In this document: in pieces, positions 57,161-64,000 of the stretch
How positions within the stretch are numbered: position 1 is the first letter of the stretch
Layout: every line of letters starts with the position of its first letter
Assembly (NCBI RefSeq): GCF_009812035.1
Contig: NZ_VZIZ01000019.1
Location: 62,001-126,000, forward strand
DNA: 64,000 nucleotides
Origin: Psychrobacter nivimaris
Lineage (GTDB): Bacteria; Pseudomonadota; Gammaproteobacteria; Pseudomonadales; Moraxellaceae
Direction of reading: 5' to 3'
Notes under the pieces: generated by a model
Seen by the model: only the letters and a program-made list of their open reading frames with translations
Database searches by the model: none
What the model was told of the DNA's origin: nothing
Made by a program: the position numbers and the translations under genes

Positions 57161-58228
57161 CTATTTATCGTTAGTAGATTGGTTAGTGTCAGTAGTTTCT
57201 TTTGTTATGCCGTCTGCTGCTAAGCTGTCCTTTGACACATCTTCTTTTGGCAAATACTTATCAAGCGCGGCTTGGCGATGTTCTTCATCAGCCAACGGGA
57301 AGCCCAATTTGGCACGAGCTTCGACATAACCAAAGGCAACCTTACGAGCAAGCGTACGCACACGCAGGATAAAACGCTGACGCTCAGTCACTGAAATAGC
57401 GCCGCGTGCATCAAGTAAGTTAAACGCGTGAGATGCTTTTAACACCATCTCATAAGCTGGCAATGGTAATCCTGCATCGACCAATTTGTCGGCTTGTTGC
57501 TCATAAAAATCAAACATCTCGCCCATCATCGGCACATCAGCGTGCTCAAAGTTGTAGGTAGACTGCTCGACTTCGTTTTGATGAAAAACATCGCCATAAG
57601 TGACACGGCCAAACTCACCATCTGCCCAGACCAAATCATAAACGCTATCAACGCCCTGTACATACATGGCCAAACGCTCAAGTCCGTAAGTGATTTCGCC
57701 AGTGACTGGGAAGCACTCGATACCACCGACTTGCTGGAAGTACGTGAACTGCGTGACTTCCATACCGTTTAGCCAAATCTCCCAACCAAGTCCCCACGCA
57801 CCAAGCGTTGGCGATTCCCAGTTGTCTTCTACAAAGCGCACGTCATGCACCAATGGATCAATACCAATGGCTCGTAGTGAGTCCAAATACAGCTCTTGGA
57901 TGTTCGGTGGATTTGGCTTTAGCACGACTTGGAACTGATAATAATGCTGCAGGCGGTTCGGGTTATCACCATAGCGCCCGTCAGTAGGACGACGTGATGG
58001 CTGTACATAAGCCGCATTCCAACGCTCAGGACCTAACGAGCGCAAAAACGTCGCGGTATGAAAAGTACCTGCACCGACTTCCATGTCGTAGGGCTGTAAT
58101 ACAACGCAGCCTTTATCGGCCCAATAATTTTGCAAAGTTAAGATTAAATCTTGAAAAGTCATCGGTTGAGAGTCTTTATCTTGTATCATCGGGGTTATCG
58201 CTTGGGATGTCATAGTTTCGGTTTTCAT
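57161..58228 (-). CDS. glyQ: Glycine--tRNA ligase alpha subunit
   Basis: Catalytic alpha subunit of GlyRS. The core begins at [19 protein letters not shown] (Met23) and has [18 protein letters not shown] and the class II motif [19 protein letters not shown]. The total 355 residues exceed the usual about 300 because of an N-terminal addition of 22 residues and a C-terminal tail of about 30 residues rich in Asp/Ser/Thr (from KEDVSKDS). The ATG at 58228 is taken; 58162 (Met23) would fit the family but has no better ribosome binding site. glyS follows 9 bases later. Confidence 0.96.
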   Translation of the reverse strand: MKTETMTSQAITPMIQDKDSQPMTFQDLILTLQNYWADKGCVVLQPYDMEVGAGTFHTATFLRSLGPERWNAAYVQPSRRPTDGRYGDNPNRLQHYYQFQVVLKPNPPNIQELYLDSLRAIGIDPLVHDVRFVEDNWESPTLGAWGLGWEIWLNGMEVTQFTYFQQVGGIECFPVTGEITYGLERLAMYVQGVDSVYDLVWADGEFGRVTYGDVFHQNEVEQSTYNFEHADVPMMGEMFDFYEQQADKLVDAGLPLPAYEMVLKASHAFNLLDARGAISVTERQRFILRVRTLARKVAFGYVEARAKLGFPLADEEHRQAALDKYLPKEDVSKDSLAADGITKETTDTNQSTNDK

Positions 58229-58637
58229 AGTAAAGCCACTGTGAAATGAGTATTATTAAATAAATCTCTGATAGCGCACGCGCGACCTATTCGGCAACGA
58301 CTCTATCTGCCTGCTCACCTTACTAAAAATTGACTATTTTATCCATATTTACATCAACTAAATTTGCATAGTGGGCACAAAACCTCGGTTGTATAGCGTA
58401 TTTTCAGGCAAATCATCATGGAAGTAGTACTAATACAATAAATAAAAAAATACCCAAATGCGCTAGCATTCGGGCAGGAGGAAAATTGTGTCTTGGGCAT
58501 CCTGATTGGTCAGGCTTTTTATTTTTTGAAGGTTTACTGTTTTTAGCAATTACGTCTAACTTAAATTTGGCTCTTTAACTGGTTCAGAAAACCTAATTTT
58601 AAAAAAGCTAATTTTAAAAATAACTATCAGACTCCTA
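58229..58637. other. Intergenic region with PspC terminator and a perfect Shine-Dalgarno
   Basis: About 410 bases. A hairpin with CCCAAATGC and GCATTCGGG (58453-58474) is, on the minus strand, followed by TATTTTTTTA and can end the PspC transcript. On the plus strand AGGAGG (58477-58482) is followed after a few bases by TTG/GTG frames; a 30-codon open frame starts at 58487 (TTG). A second, small hairpin (CCTGATTGGTCAGG, 58501-58514) lies after it. No recognised gene. Confidence 0.45.
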
Positions 58638-58850
58638 TTATTGATAAGACTGACTATTGGCTTTTGGCATAATTATCCATAGGATGATATAAATTAAAAT
58701 GCCTGGTACTGCTGCGCTTAACGATGAGATGATGACAAATAATACTCTCACCCATGTTGGCGACCAGCCAGCATATTCTGCAATGCCACTCATCACACCT
58801 GCTATCATGCGATTGTTTGGTGAGCGATGTAATTTTGCTAACTTAGCCAA
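58638..58850 (-). CDS. PspC-domain protein
   Basis: A 70-residue inner-membrane protein with a single PspC domain: NNRMIAGVMSGIAEYAGWSP, WVRVLFVIISS and a helix AVPGILIYIILWIIMPK. PspC senses envelope stress with PspB in E. coli, but single-domain forms are widespread and of unknown role; no pspA or pspB is nearby. The start is TTG at 58850 with AGAGAGG upstream, 8 bases away. Confidence 0.85.
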   Translation of the reverse strand: MAKLAKLHRSPNNRMIAGVMSGIAEYAGWSPTWVRVLFVIISSLSAAVPGILIYIILWIIMPKANSQSYQ

Positions 58851-59595
58851 ATCAAATACCTCTCTATTTTCTATTCTTGTTTATTTTTTTATTCTATTTT
58901 TCTAACAATCTTACATATTTAGCTAAAACATTAGCTTGCTTTGCTAACTTACGAATCAGTATATCAATAATTCAGGATTTATCTGTTGAAGGTATAGCAG
59001 TACTTTGTGAGTTTATGCTACTCAAGCTTACCCTAATCTGTCATAACACCATGCAAGCCCCTGATTTTAAATAGTTATTTCAAAATATTTCAAAATCATC
59101 TTTGTTGCTATAACCTTGCAATCTCGCTTCACGTATTTTGTTATTTTTAATTTAATCAAAGAGATAAGCTTGCTTTATAACGCTAAAATCGAGTCAAACT
59201 TTTGATAGTCTGAATAATCTTTTAGCTAACCAAGTTTACTCGATTAAAAGAATCCTCAATTAAAAAACGTGCAATTCCGTGTACGTGCGATATACCTTAT
59301 TTTTACAATAACCCACCTGCAAATCATCCAAAACCTTTATACCATGCTGATAAGCAACTCAGATTTCAGATATTCTATGATGAAAGTTAGAACACTGCTC
59401 AACTATTAGATAAGAATACCTTTACGAAGAAGATTAAAAGTAAGGAACGTGTTTGGTATTACGATTCTTAATAGATTGCTGATTTGGATCTTGATAGATA
59501 TCTAGTTTGGATCATTCAACTTAGACAGCATTAGCCGTATTTTTGGAATAGAGATGGAACACTGAGATTAAAATAAAAAAATAATAAGGATAACT
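58851..59595. other. Long AT-rich region upstream of the nadR-like gene
   Basis: About 745 bases without an intact gene. A 65-codon plus frame (58877-59074) looks like chance. A stretch at 59226-59471 reads as one frame with a single amber codon and may be a decayed gene. AAGGA at 59587 is the ribosome binding site of the next gene. No promoter was assigned. Confidence 0.45.
59226..59471 (+). pseudogene. Possible decayed coding remnant with an internal amber codon
   Basis: An open frame of 54 codons ends at TAG (59388-59390) and continues for 26 more codons in the same frame, ending in VWYYDS and TAA. The composition is protein-like (for example HADKQLRFQIFYDES, then NTAQLLDKNTFTKKIKSKER) but I do not recognise a family, and there is no start codon. 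This may be chance. Confidence 0.25.
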
Positions 59596-60654
59596 ATGTA
59601 CGACACTGGATTGATGATTGGACATTTCGAGCCCCTGCACTTAGGGCAGATGCGCAGCATATTGGATGCAGCAGGACAAGCCAAAACCTTACATATCGTT
59701 ATTATGGCGCATCCATCGCCACATCCTGATTTTACCATTACCCTACAAGACAAAGCGCGTTGGCTACAGATGGCCTGTGCCGATTTGCCATTTATTCACA
59801 TTCATACTACTCATGAGATAGAGCTACCGCTACACGAACATCTGTATAGTGCCAGTGATGATGTCAGTATCGATGTCGCTGCTAGTAATGCTAAATTGCA
59901 ACGCTTAATGAATGCATTATCGCTATCAGCAGAGACTGTATTGTTTATGGCGGACAACCATCCGCTCACTCGCAATGACATACAAGAGCAGCTGCTTTTG
60001 CCAGTCGTTACTACGCCGCTACAGCTCGAATTTGACTCTTATGAGATTGCGCGTGATCCAGTTGCCCATTGGTCAGCACTTCATCCGCAAGCCCGCGCCG
60101 ACTACACCAAGACTGTCGCTATCGTCGGCGGTGAAAGCTCAGGTAAGACAACGCTGGTACATAAGCTTGCCAATTATTATGGTGCCAGCTTTGCCCTAGA
60201 AATGGGGCGTCTGTATGTCGGTACGGATTTGGGCGGTAGCGAGGTTGGATTACAGTACAGTGATTATGGCCCTATTTGTCTTGATCATGCTGAGGCAATC
60301 CGAGAAGCCAAAGCCCGTGCGACTGCCCCTATCACCATCGTTGATACTGACTTTGTCACTACGCAAGCATTTTGTGAAGAGTATGAGGGTCGTACGCATC
60401 CCTTTGTGGCTGCTTGTATTGATGAGTTTCGTTTAGACCACACCATTATGTTAGATAACAATACGCCATGGGTTGATGATGGTATGCGATCTTTGGGTAC
60501 GCCTGAAGCGCGTGGACGCTTTGAGCAGCGCTTGATAGATATTTTTGCGCGTCACGATATTACACCGCATATGATTGATCAGCCTGACTATGATGCTCGC
60601 TACCAGCAAGCATTATTATTGATTGATCAATATATCTATGGCAAAAAATCATAA
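59596..60654 (+). CDS. nadR: NadR-like protein: ribosylnicotinamide kinase with a degenerate NMN adenylyltransferase domain
   Basis: Nicotinamide riboside salvage enzyme. The C-terminal ribosylnicotinamide kinase domain is intact: Walker A GGESSGKTT (178-186), VDTDFVTTQAF and the following helices. The N-terminal nucleotidyltransferase domain has GHFEPLHLGQ (9-18), where the HxGH motif reads HLGQ, so the second, catalytically important His is missing. The ISGTxIR-type motif is replaced by DSYEIARDP. The helix-turn-helix repressor domain of enterobacterial NadR is absent. So the protein may only make NMN and leave adenylation to another enzyme. AAGGA lies 6 bases before the ATG at 59596. pnuC follows on the same strand. 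Confidence 0.88.
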   Translation: MYDTGLMIGHFEPLHLGQMRSILDAAGQAKTLHIVIMAHPSPHPDFTITLQDKARWLQMACADLPFIHIHTTHEIELPLHEHLYSASDDVSIDVAASNAKLQRLMNALSLSAETVLFMADNHPLTRNDIQEQLLLPVVTTPLQLEFDSYEIARDPVAHWSALHPQARADYTKTVAIVGGESSGKTTLVHKLANYYGASFALEMGRLYVGTDLGGSEVGLQYSDYGPICLDHAEAIREAKARATAPITIVDTDFVTTQAFCEEYEGRTHPFVAACIDEFRLDHTIMLDNNTPWVDDGMRSLGTPEARGRFEQRLIDIFARHDITPHMIDQPDYDARYQQALLLIDQYIYGKKS

Positions 60655-60762
60655 ACTGTACTGAGCATATTTATAATAATTTATTCACTAGCACACGTTA
60701 TTTAACTAGCATATGGTAGTTAGCACTATATTGGTATCAGTATTTACTTTAGGGGAAAAGCG

Positions 60763-61494
60763 ATGCGTATTCAGCTATTGGACAACATCACCGGAAAATG
60801 GGCGATGCAATGGATTATCATTTGGTTTATTTGCGGTGTCATTGCCTTATCCGCAGGTTTTTGGCTCACGACAGACCATACCACGCTTGATTGGTTTTAT
60901 TTAGCGGTCTCATTTATTGGTTTGGTTTGCGTGGTCTCGCTATCATTCCGCAAAAACGTCATGGGCAATGGCTTTGGTATGGGAGCAACGGCTGGCGAAG
61001 TCATCGTGCAAGCAACGTCTGGCGCAGTTGGTTTGATGCTTGCTCCATTATTTAACTTTTTTACCCATGTTTATGGTATTTTTTATTGGTCGAAGCACAC
61101 CGATCCTGATGGCGACATGATACCTAAATCAGCAAGCAAAGCTGTCTGGTTAATCACCGCGGCATTTATTATCATTGGTCTTGCCCTTTTTCCCACGATA
61201 AATGATTTGCTAGCAAGCTACGGCTATGCGGTCGTAGAGGATGATAGTAGTCTTTTTTTGGGATTTATCTCTTTCTTTTGGATTAATGTGATTGCCTTTG
61301 TGCTTTCTATTACCGCTCAGGCAGCTATGATTCTGCGTTATTCATTTAACTGGTGGTTGTGGATTATCGTCAACTTTGTCTGGCTCATCGTGAACCTTAT
61401 GTCTGGCAACTATATCTTTGCTATTCAGACTATGGTGTATCAAGTAAACGCCTTTATCGGCCTTTATGAGTGGCATCGCAGCGAGCAAGGATAA
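60763..61494 (+). CDS. pnuC: Nicotinamide riboside transporter PnuC
   Basis: A 243-residue membrane protein with about seven helices. The C-terminal motif WWLWIIVNFVWLIVNLMSGN and the YQVNAFIGLYEWHR end are the PnuC signature for the nicotinamide riboside channel. Riboside entering through PnuC is trapped by the kinase activity of the NadR-like protein upstream, 108 bases before. AGGGG lies upstream of the ATG at 60763. Length is normal. Confidence 0.93.
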   Translation: MRIQLLDNITGKWAMQWIIIWFICGVIALSAGFWLTTDHTTLDWFYLAVSFIGLVCVVSLSFRKNVMGNGFGMGATAGEVIVQATSGAVGLMLAPLFNFFTHVYGIFYWSKHTDPDGDMIPKSASKAVWLITAAFIIIGLALFPTINDLLASYGYAVVEDDSSLFLGFISFFWINVIAFVLSITAQAAMILRYSFNWWLWIIVNFVWLIVNLMSGNYIFAIQTMVYQVNAFIGLYEWHRSEQG

Positions 61495-61715
61495 TGTGTC
61501 TCTTATAGAAAAACCCCTTGGGAGTTTGAATAAAATCTTGCTGATATAGCATCAATAGTACGAGTGAAATTGACTGTGCGGTCTATCAGATAATATGGTA
61601 GACAGGCACAATTAGTGCTACAACTGATATTAACAATCATCTTCGCATTTAGCTTAGTAGCGAGTCCATTAGCTAGTATCAGTTACTTATCTTATTTACT
61701 AACAGGGAGGTTAGT

Positions 61716-62150
61716 ATGTCTCGTCAACCAAAAATGTCTAAACGTACGCTAGAGCAATGGCTTAGTGAGTACTCTGTCAGTCACCAAAACTTGGTCAATA
61801 AAAAAATCCATTGGCTATGTGTGCCAACTATCTTTGTCAGCCTGTTAGGTATGGGCATGTCATTATCTGTGTGGTTTACCTTGGTGCTTAGCGCATTAGT
61901 ATTACTGTTTTATATGCGTTTATCTACGCCACTGTTTTTAGCGATGGGGATGTTTATTCTTATCTGTCTGTCAGTGATAGCAGCGATGCCATGGGGCTTT
62001 AAAGCATGGGCAGCGGTATTTATCGTTGCGTGGATTGGCCAGTTCATTGGTCATAAAATCGAAGGCAAAAAACCTTCTTTCTTTAAGGATTTACAGTTTT
62101 TATTAATCGGTCCAGCATGGGTGGCTAATAGTTTGATGCAACGCAAATAG
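61716..62150 (+). CDS. Mpo1-like (DUF962) membrane protein
   Basis: A 144-residue protein with the YGL010w/DUF962 pattern: LEQWLSEYSVSHQNLVNKKIHWLCVP at the N terminus, about four membrane helices, and GHKIEGKKPSFFKDLQFLLIGPAW at the C terminus. Yeast Mpo1 is an Fe2+-dependent dioxygenase acting on 2-hydroxy fatty acids; the residues of the two histidine-containing motifs (SHQN, GHKIEGKKP) fit that family. Bacterial function is unknown. GGGAGG lies before the ATG at 61716. A strong terminator follows. Confidence 0.85.
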   Translation: MSRQPKMSKRTLEQWLSEYSVSHQNLVNKKIHWLCVPTIFVSLLGMGMSLSVWFTLVLSALVLLFYMRLSTPLFLAMGMFILICLSVIAAMPWGFKAWAAVFIVAWIGQFIGHKIEGKKPSFFKDLQFLLIGPAWVANSLMQRK

Positions 62151-62248
62151 TCGTCAATCTCTGCGTAATCTCTGTAAGAACGTAGATTAGCTTTAGGCTA
62201 CTCAACAACCTCTACAATTCTCACCCTCAACAAAAGAATATCATCAAT

Positions 62249-62289
62249 AAAAAAACGCCACCCAGAGATTACTGAGTGGCGCTTTTTGT
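62249..62289. terminator. Terminator after the Mpo1-like gene
   Basis: Stem AAACGCCACCCAG / CTGAGTGGCGCTTT with one mismatch, flanked by A and T runs. It may also end the minus-strand nitroreductase transcript. Confidence 0.85.
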
Positions 62290-62349
62290 TTTACGTAAGC
62301 TTTTGGGGCTATTAAGATTTTAGGGCTATATAGAACAGACTCCCCTATC

Positions 62350-62961
62350 CTACGCACCAAACACTTTCATACGCTCTTCGACTGGCTTAAATGCTTTTTC
62401 GCCCGCTGGCTGCTCAATCGTTCCAAATACCAATTGTGCATTTAGCGTCCAGTCTTTGTCGATATCCCAAGCGCTAGCTACTTTTTGATCGATTACTGGG
62501 TTGTAGTGCTGTAAGTTTGCGCCAACATCGATACTGGCTAGTGCCGTCCAGATAACATACTGATGCATGGCGCTGGTTTGACTTGCCCAAATTGGGAAGT
62601 TGTCAGCATATAGTGGCGCGGCTTCTTGCATGCCTCTGACGACTGCTTGATCTTCAAAAAACAGTACCGTACCAGCACCATTACGGAAACCATTGACACG
62701 CTCTTTGGTCGATTTGAACTTCTCTTCATCACCAACGATTTCACGTAACGTATCTTCGGTCATGTCCCACAATTTACGATGGTCATCGCCGAACAATACA
62801 ACGATACGTGTCGATTGCGAGTTAAACGATGATGGCGTGTGCAAAATAGCATGCTCAACTATTTTCACGATTTCGTCGTTAGCTACTGGCAGTTTGTTGC
62901 TTAGCGCATAGATAGAACGACGTTTTTCTGCTAGCTGCTGTAATGTTGTTAAATCTGACAT
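62350..62961 (-). CDS. Nitroreductase family protein (HBN1/YfhC-like)
   Basis: A 203-residue FMN-dependent oxidoreductase. Family markers: EKRRSIYALSNKLP, HAILHTPSSFNSQSTRIVVL (flavin site), and the C-terminal DVGANLQHYNP and FGTIEQPAGEKAF. The group is related to yeast Hbn1/Frm2 and bacterial YfhC/NfnB-like proteins. Substrate unknown. GGAG lies before the ATG at 62961. A pirin gene lies upstream on the same strand, 105 bases away. Confidence 0.88.
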   Translation of the reverse strand: MSDLTTLQQLAEKRRSIYALSNKLPVANDEIVKIVEHAILHTPSSFNSQSTRIVVLFGDDHRKLWDMTEDTLREIVGDEEKFKSTKERVNGFRNGAGTVLFFEDQAVVRGMQEAAPLYADNFPIWASQTSAMHQYVIWTALASIDVGANLQHYNPVIDQKVASAWDIDKDWTLNAQLVFGTIEQPAGEKAFKPVEERMKVFGA

Positions 62962-63066
62962 AGTGTTTCTCCATGTTGTTAGTAAAATAGTTATTAATAA
63001 AAATAATTTTTAGCGTTAATGGTTATTGATATAAGTGCTTTAATTGATAAAGAGCTTTGTTCTTGA

Positions 63067-63780
63067 CTACATAAATAGCGGTACTTCCATCACTAGCACA
63101 CGGCTAGCTACCGTTGCGTCCATCATAAAGCTCTGAATATCCCAAATGCAAAGGCCGTCACGAATAGACAGGACTTGGCCATCTATCACGACTTCACCAC
63201 TGATGACAAATACGTAGACACCGTTGTTAGAGTCATTTAACTGATAAGTTTGCGATATACCTTCGTCAAAACCACCCATGCTAAACCAAGCATCTTGATG
63301 AATCCAAACACCTGCATCATCGGCATTAGGTGACAGCACTTGGCTAAGCTCGTTAGGTCGCATTATATCGCCCATATGTACCTGCTGATAACGCGGTGCG
63401 ACATCCATTTTGTTTGGTATCACCCAAATCTGCAAAAACCTCACAGCCTCTGCATCGTCACCATTCATTTCACTATGGGTAATGCCTGTACCCGCTGACA
63501 TCACTTGAATTTCACCAGTCTCTATGACGCCCTCGTTACCGATACTATCGCCATGAGCGAGCTTGCCGGATAGAGGAATACTGATAATTTCCATGTTACG
63601 GTGCGAGTGATTGCCAAACCCCTGACCGCCAATGACAAAATCATCATTAATAACGCGTAAGGCACCAAATCCCATACGCTCAGGATTATGATAATTGGCA
63701 AAGCTAAAGGTATGTCTGCTTTTAAGCCAGCCATGATTGGCATCGCCACGTGAGTCTGCTGCATGATAGATTGTTTTCAT
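63067..63780 (-). CDS. Pirin family protein (YhhW-like)
   Basis: A 237-residue bicupin. The N-terminal cupin has the metal-binding set NHSHRNMEIISIPLSG with two His and Glu, then THSEMNGDDA with His. This matches pirin/YhhW proteins, some of which have quercetinase activity. AAGGA lies before the ATG at 63780. It is upstream of the nitroreductase gene, and the two may form an operon with a redox or xenobiotic-handling role (inference). Confidence 0.92.
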   Translation of the reverse strand: MKTIYHAADSRGDANHGWLKSRHTFSFANYHNPERMGFGALRVINDDFVIGGQGFGNHSHRNMEIISIPLSGKLAHGDSIGNEGVIETGEIQVMSAGTGITHSEMNGDDAEAVRFLQIWVIPNKMDVAPRYQQVHMGDIMRPNELSQVLSPNADDAGVWIHQDAWFSMGGFDEGISQTYQLNDSNNGVYVFVISGEVVIDGQVLSIRDGLCIWDIQSFMMDATVASRVLVMEVPLFM

Positions 63781-64000
63781 AATTCGTCCTTAGCTATCAA
63801 CAGATTAATCCTCTATATACTTATTATCGATTAATCTATTTAAACAATGGGCTTATTATAATTATTAATTCTACATAGATAAACAACGCTAAATGCAATT
63901 AACTATTCTGTTTTGTAGAACAATCGGAGCAGTTCTAACGTAACATAGATTTTTTACATATATTAGCATAGCTAACTGTATATAAATTACTTTAAGTTAT
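63781..64000. other. Terminal intergenic stretch
   Basis: About 220 AT-rich bases upstream of the pirin gene; no gene, hairpin or clear promoter was seen. Confidence 0.4.

Noticed and set aside
58877-59074. 65-codon plus-strand frame after the PspC gene
   Set aside because: Hydrophobic run from AT-rich DNA; no site for translation and no family.
1-64000. tRNA, rRNA or CRISPR array
   Set aside because: No cloverleaf-like TTCGA arms with matching acceptor stems and no regularly spaced repeats were found by eye. A covariance-model or repeat search could still find a missed one.

Overview
The window is chromosomal DNA of a gammaproteobacterium of the family Moraxellaceae, most likely Psychrobacter. 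This is inferred from the moderate-to-low GC content, the recA-recX, dcw and ftsH/rlmE neighbourhoods, the DUF2789, DciA and YgfB/ZapA family proteins, and the Asn/Asp/Ser/Thr-rich tails on several housekeeping enzymes, a style typical of that genus. No rRNA, tRNA, CRISPR array or prophage was recognised. Almost everything is core genome, with one IS630-type insertion sequence, one MITE-like element and a few unrecognised genes as the accessory part.

Layout. 0-5.5 kb: end of a CDF metal exporter, an unknown protein, a KefB/KefC-type antiporter, a membrane protein with a pilin-like tail, and trmB. 5.5-8.7 kb: a 1-kb non-coding stretch with tandem DnaA boxes and a very AT-rich block, then recA and recX, with a perfect hairpin inside the start of recX. 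8.8-15.7 kb: a YidB-like protein, the ygfX/sdhE pair, folP, a MITE-like element, ftsH, rlmE and, divergently, yhbY. 15.8-18.3 kb: a DOMON-like protein, a secreted CHAP hydrolase and the helicase loader dciA. 18.5-27.5 kb (minus strand): the distal half of the dcw cluster, murG-murC-ddl-ftsQ-ftsA-ftsZ-lpxC, with unusually wide gaps between the fts genes. 27.8-37.8 kb: gshB, pyrE, an unknown protein, an SDR-type protein, a DUF4105 protein, ampD, an orphan gene, murJ and a lipoprotein. 37.8-47.2 kb: GNAT acetyltransferase, ribF, DUF2789, mdh, an RNase T2-like protein lacking the catalytic histidines, slt, miaB and a small basic protein. 47.3-50.2 kb: rtcB, the IS630 element and a gene-poor scar. 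50.2-58.9 kb: a LysE exporter, argE, ygfB, a ZapB-like coiled coil, zapA, a zinc-ribbon-like membrane protein, glyS, glyQ and a PspC protein. 59-64 kb: a NadR-like kinase with pnuC, an Mpo1-like protein, a nitroreductase and a pirin.

How the genes work together. The strongest theme is the cell wall and division: lipid II synthesis and flipping (murC, ddl, murG, murJ), wall turnover and recycling (slt, ampD, the CHAP protein), the Z-ring (ftsZ, ftsA, ftsQ, zapA, the ZapB-like protein) and lipid A synthesis (lpxC, whose enzyme is an FtsH substrate in E. coli). A second theme is RNA and ribosome maintenance (trmB, miaB, rlmE, yhbY, rtcB, glyQS). NadR with PnuC form a nicotinamide riboside salvage pair. 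The observations most worth follow-up are the oriC-like block upstream of recA, the recX hairpin, the RNase T2 pseudoenzyme, the NadR with a damaged adenylyltransferase motif, and the IS/MITE pair, both flanked by TA.
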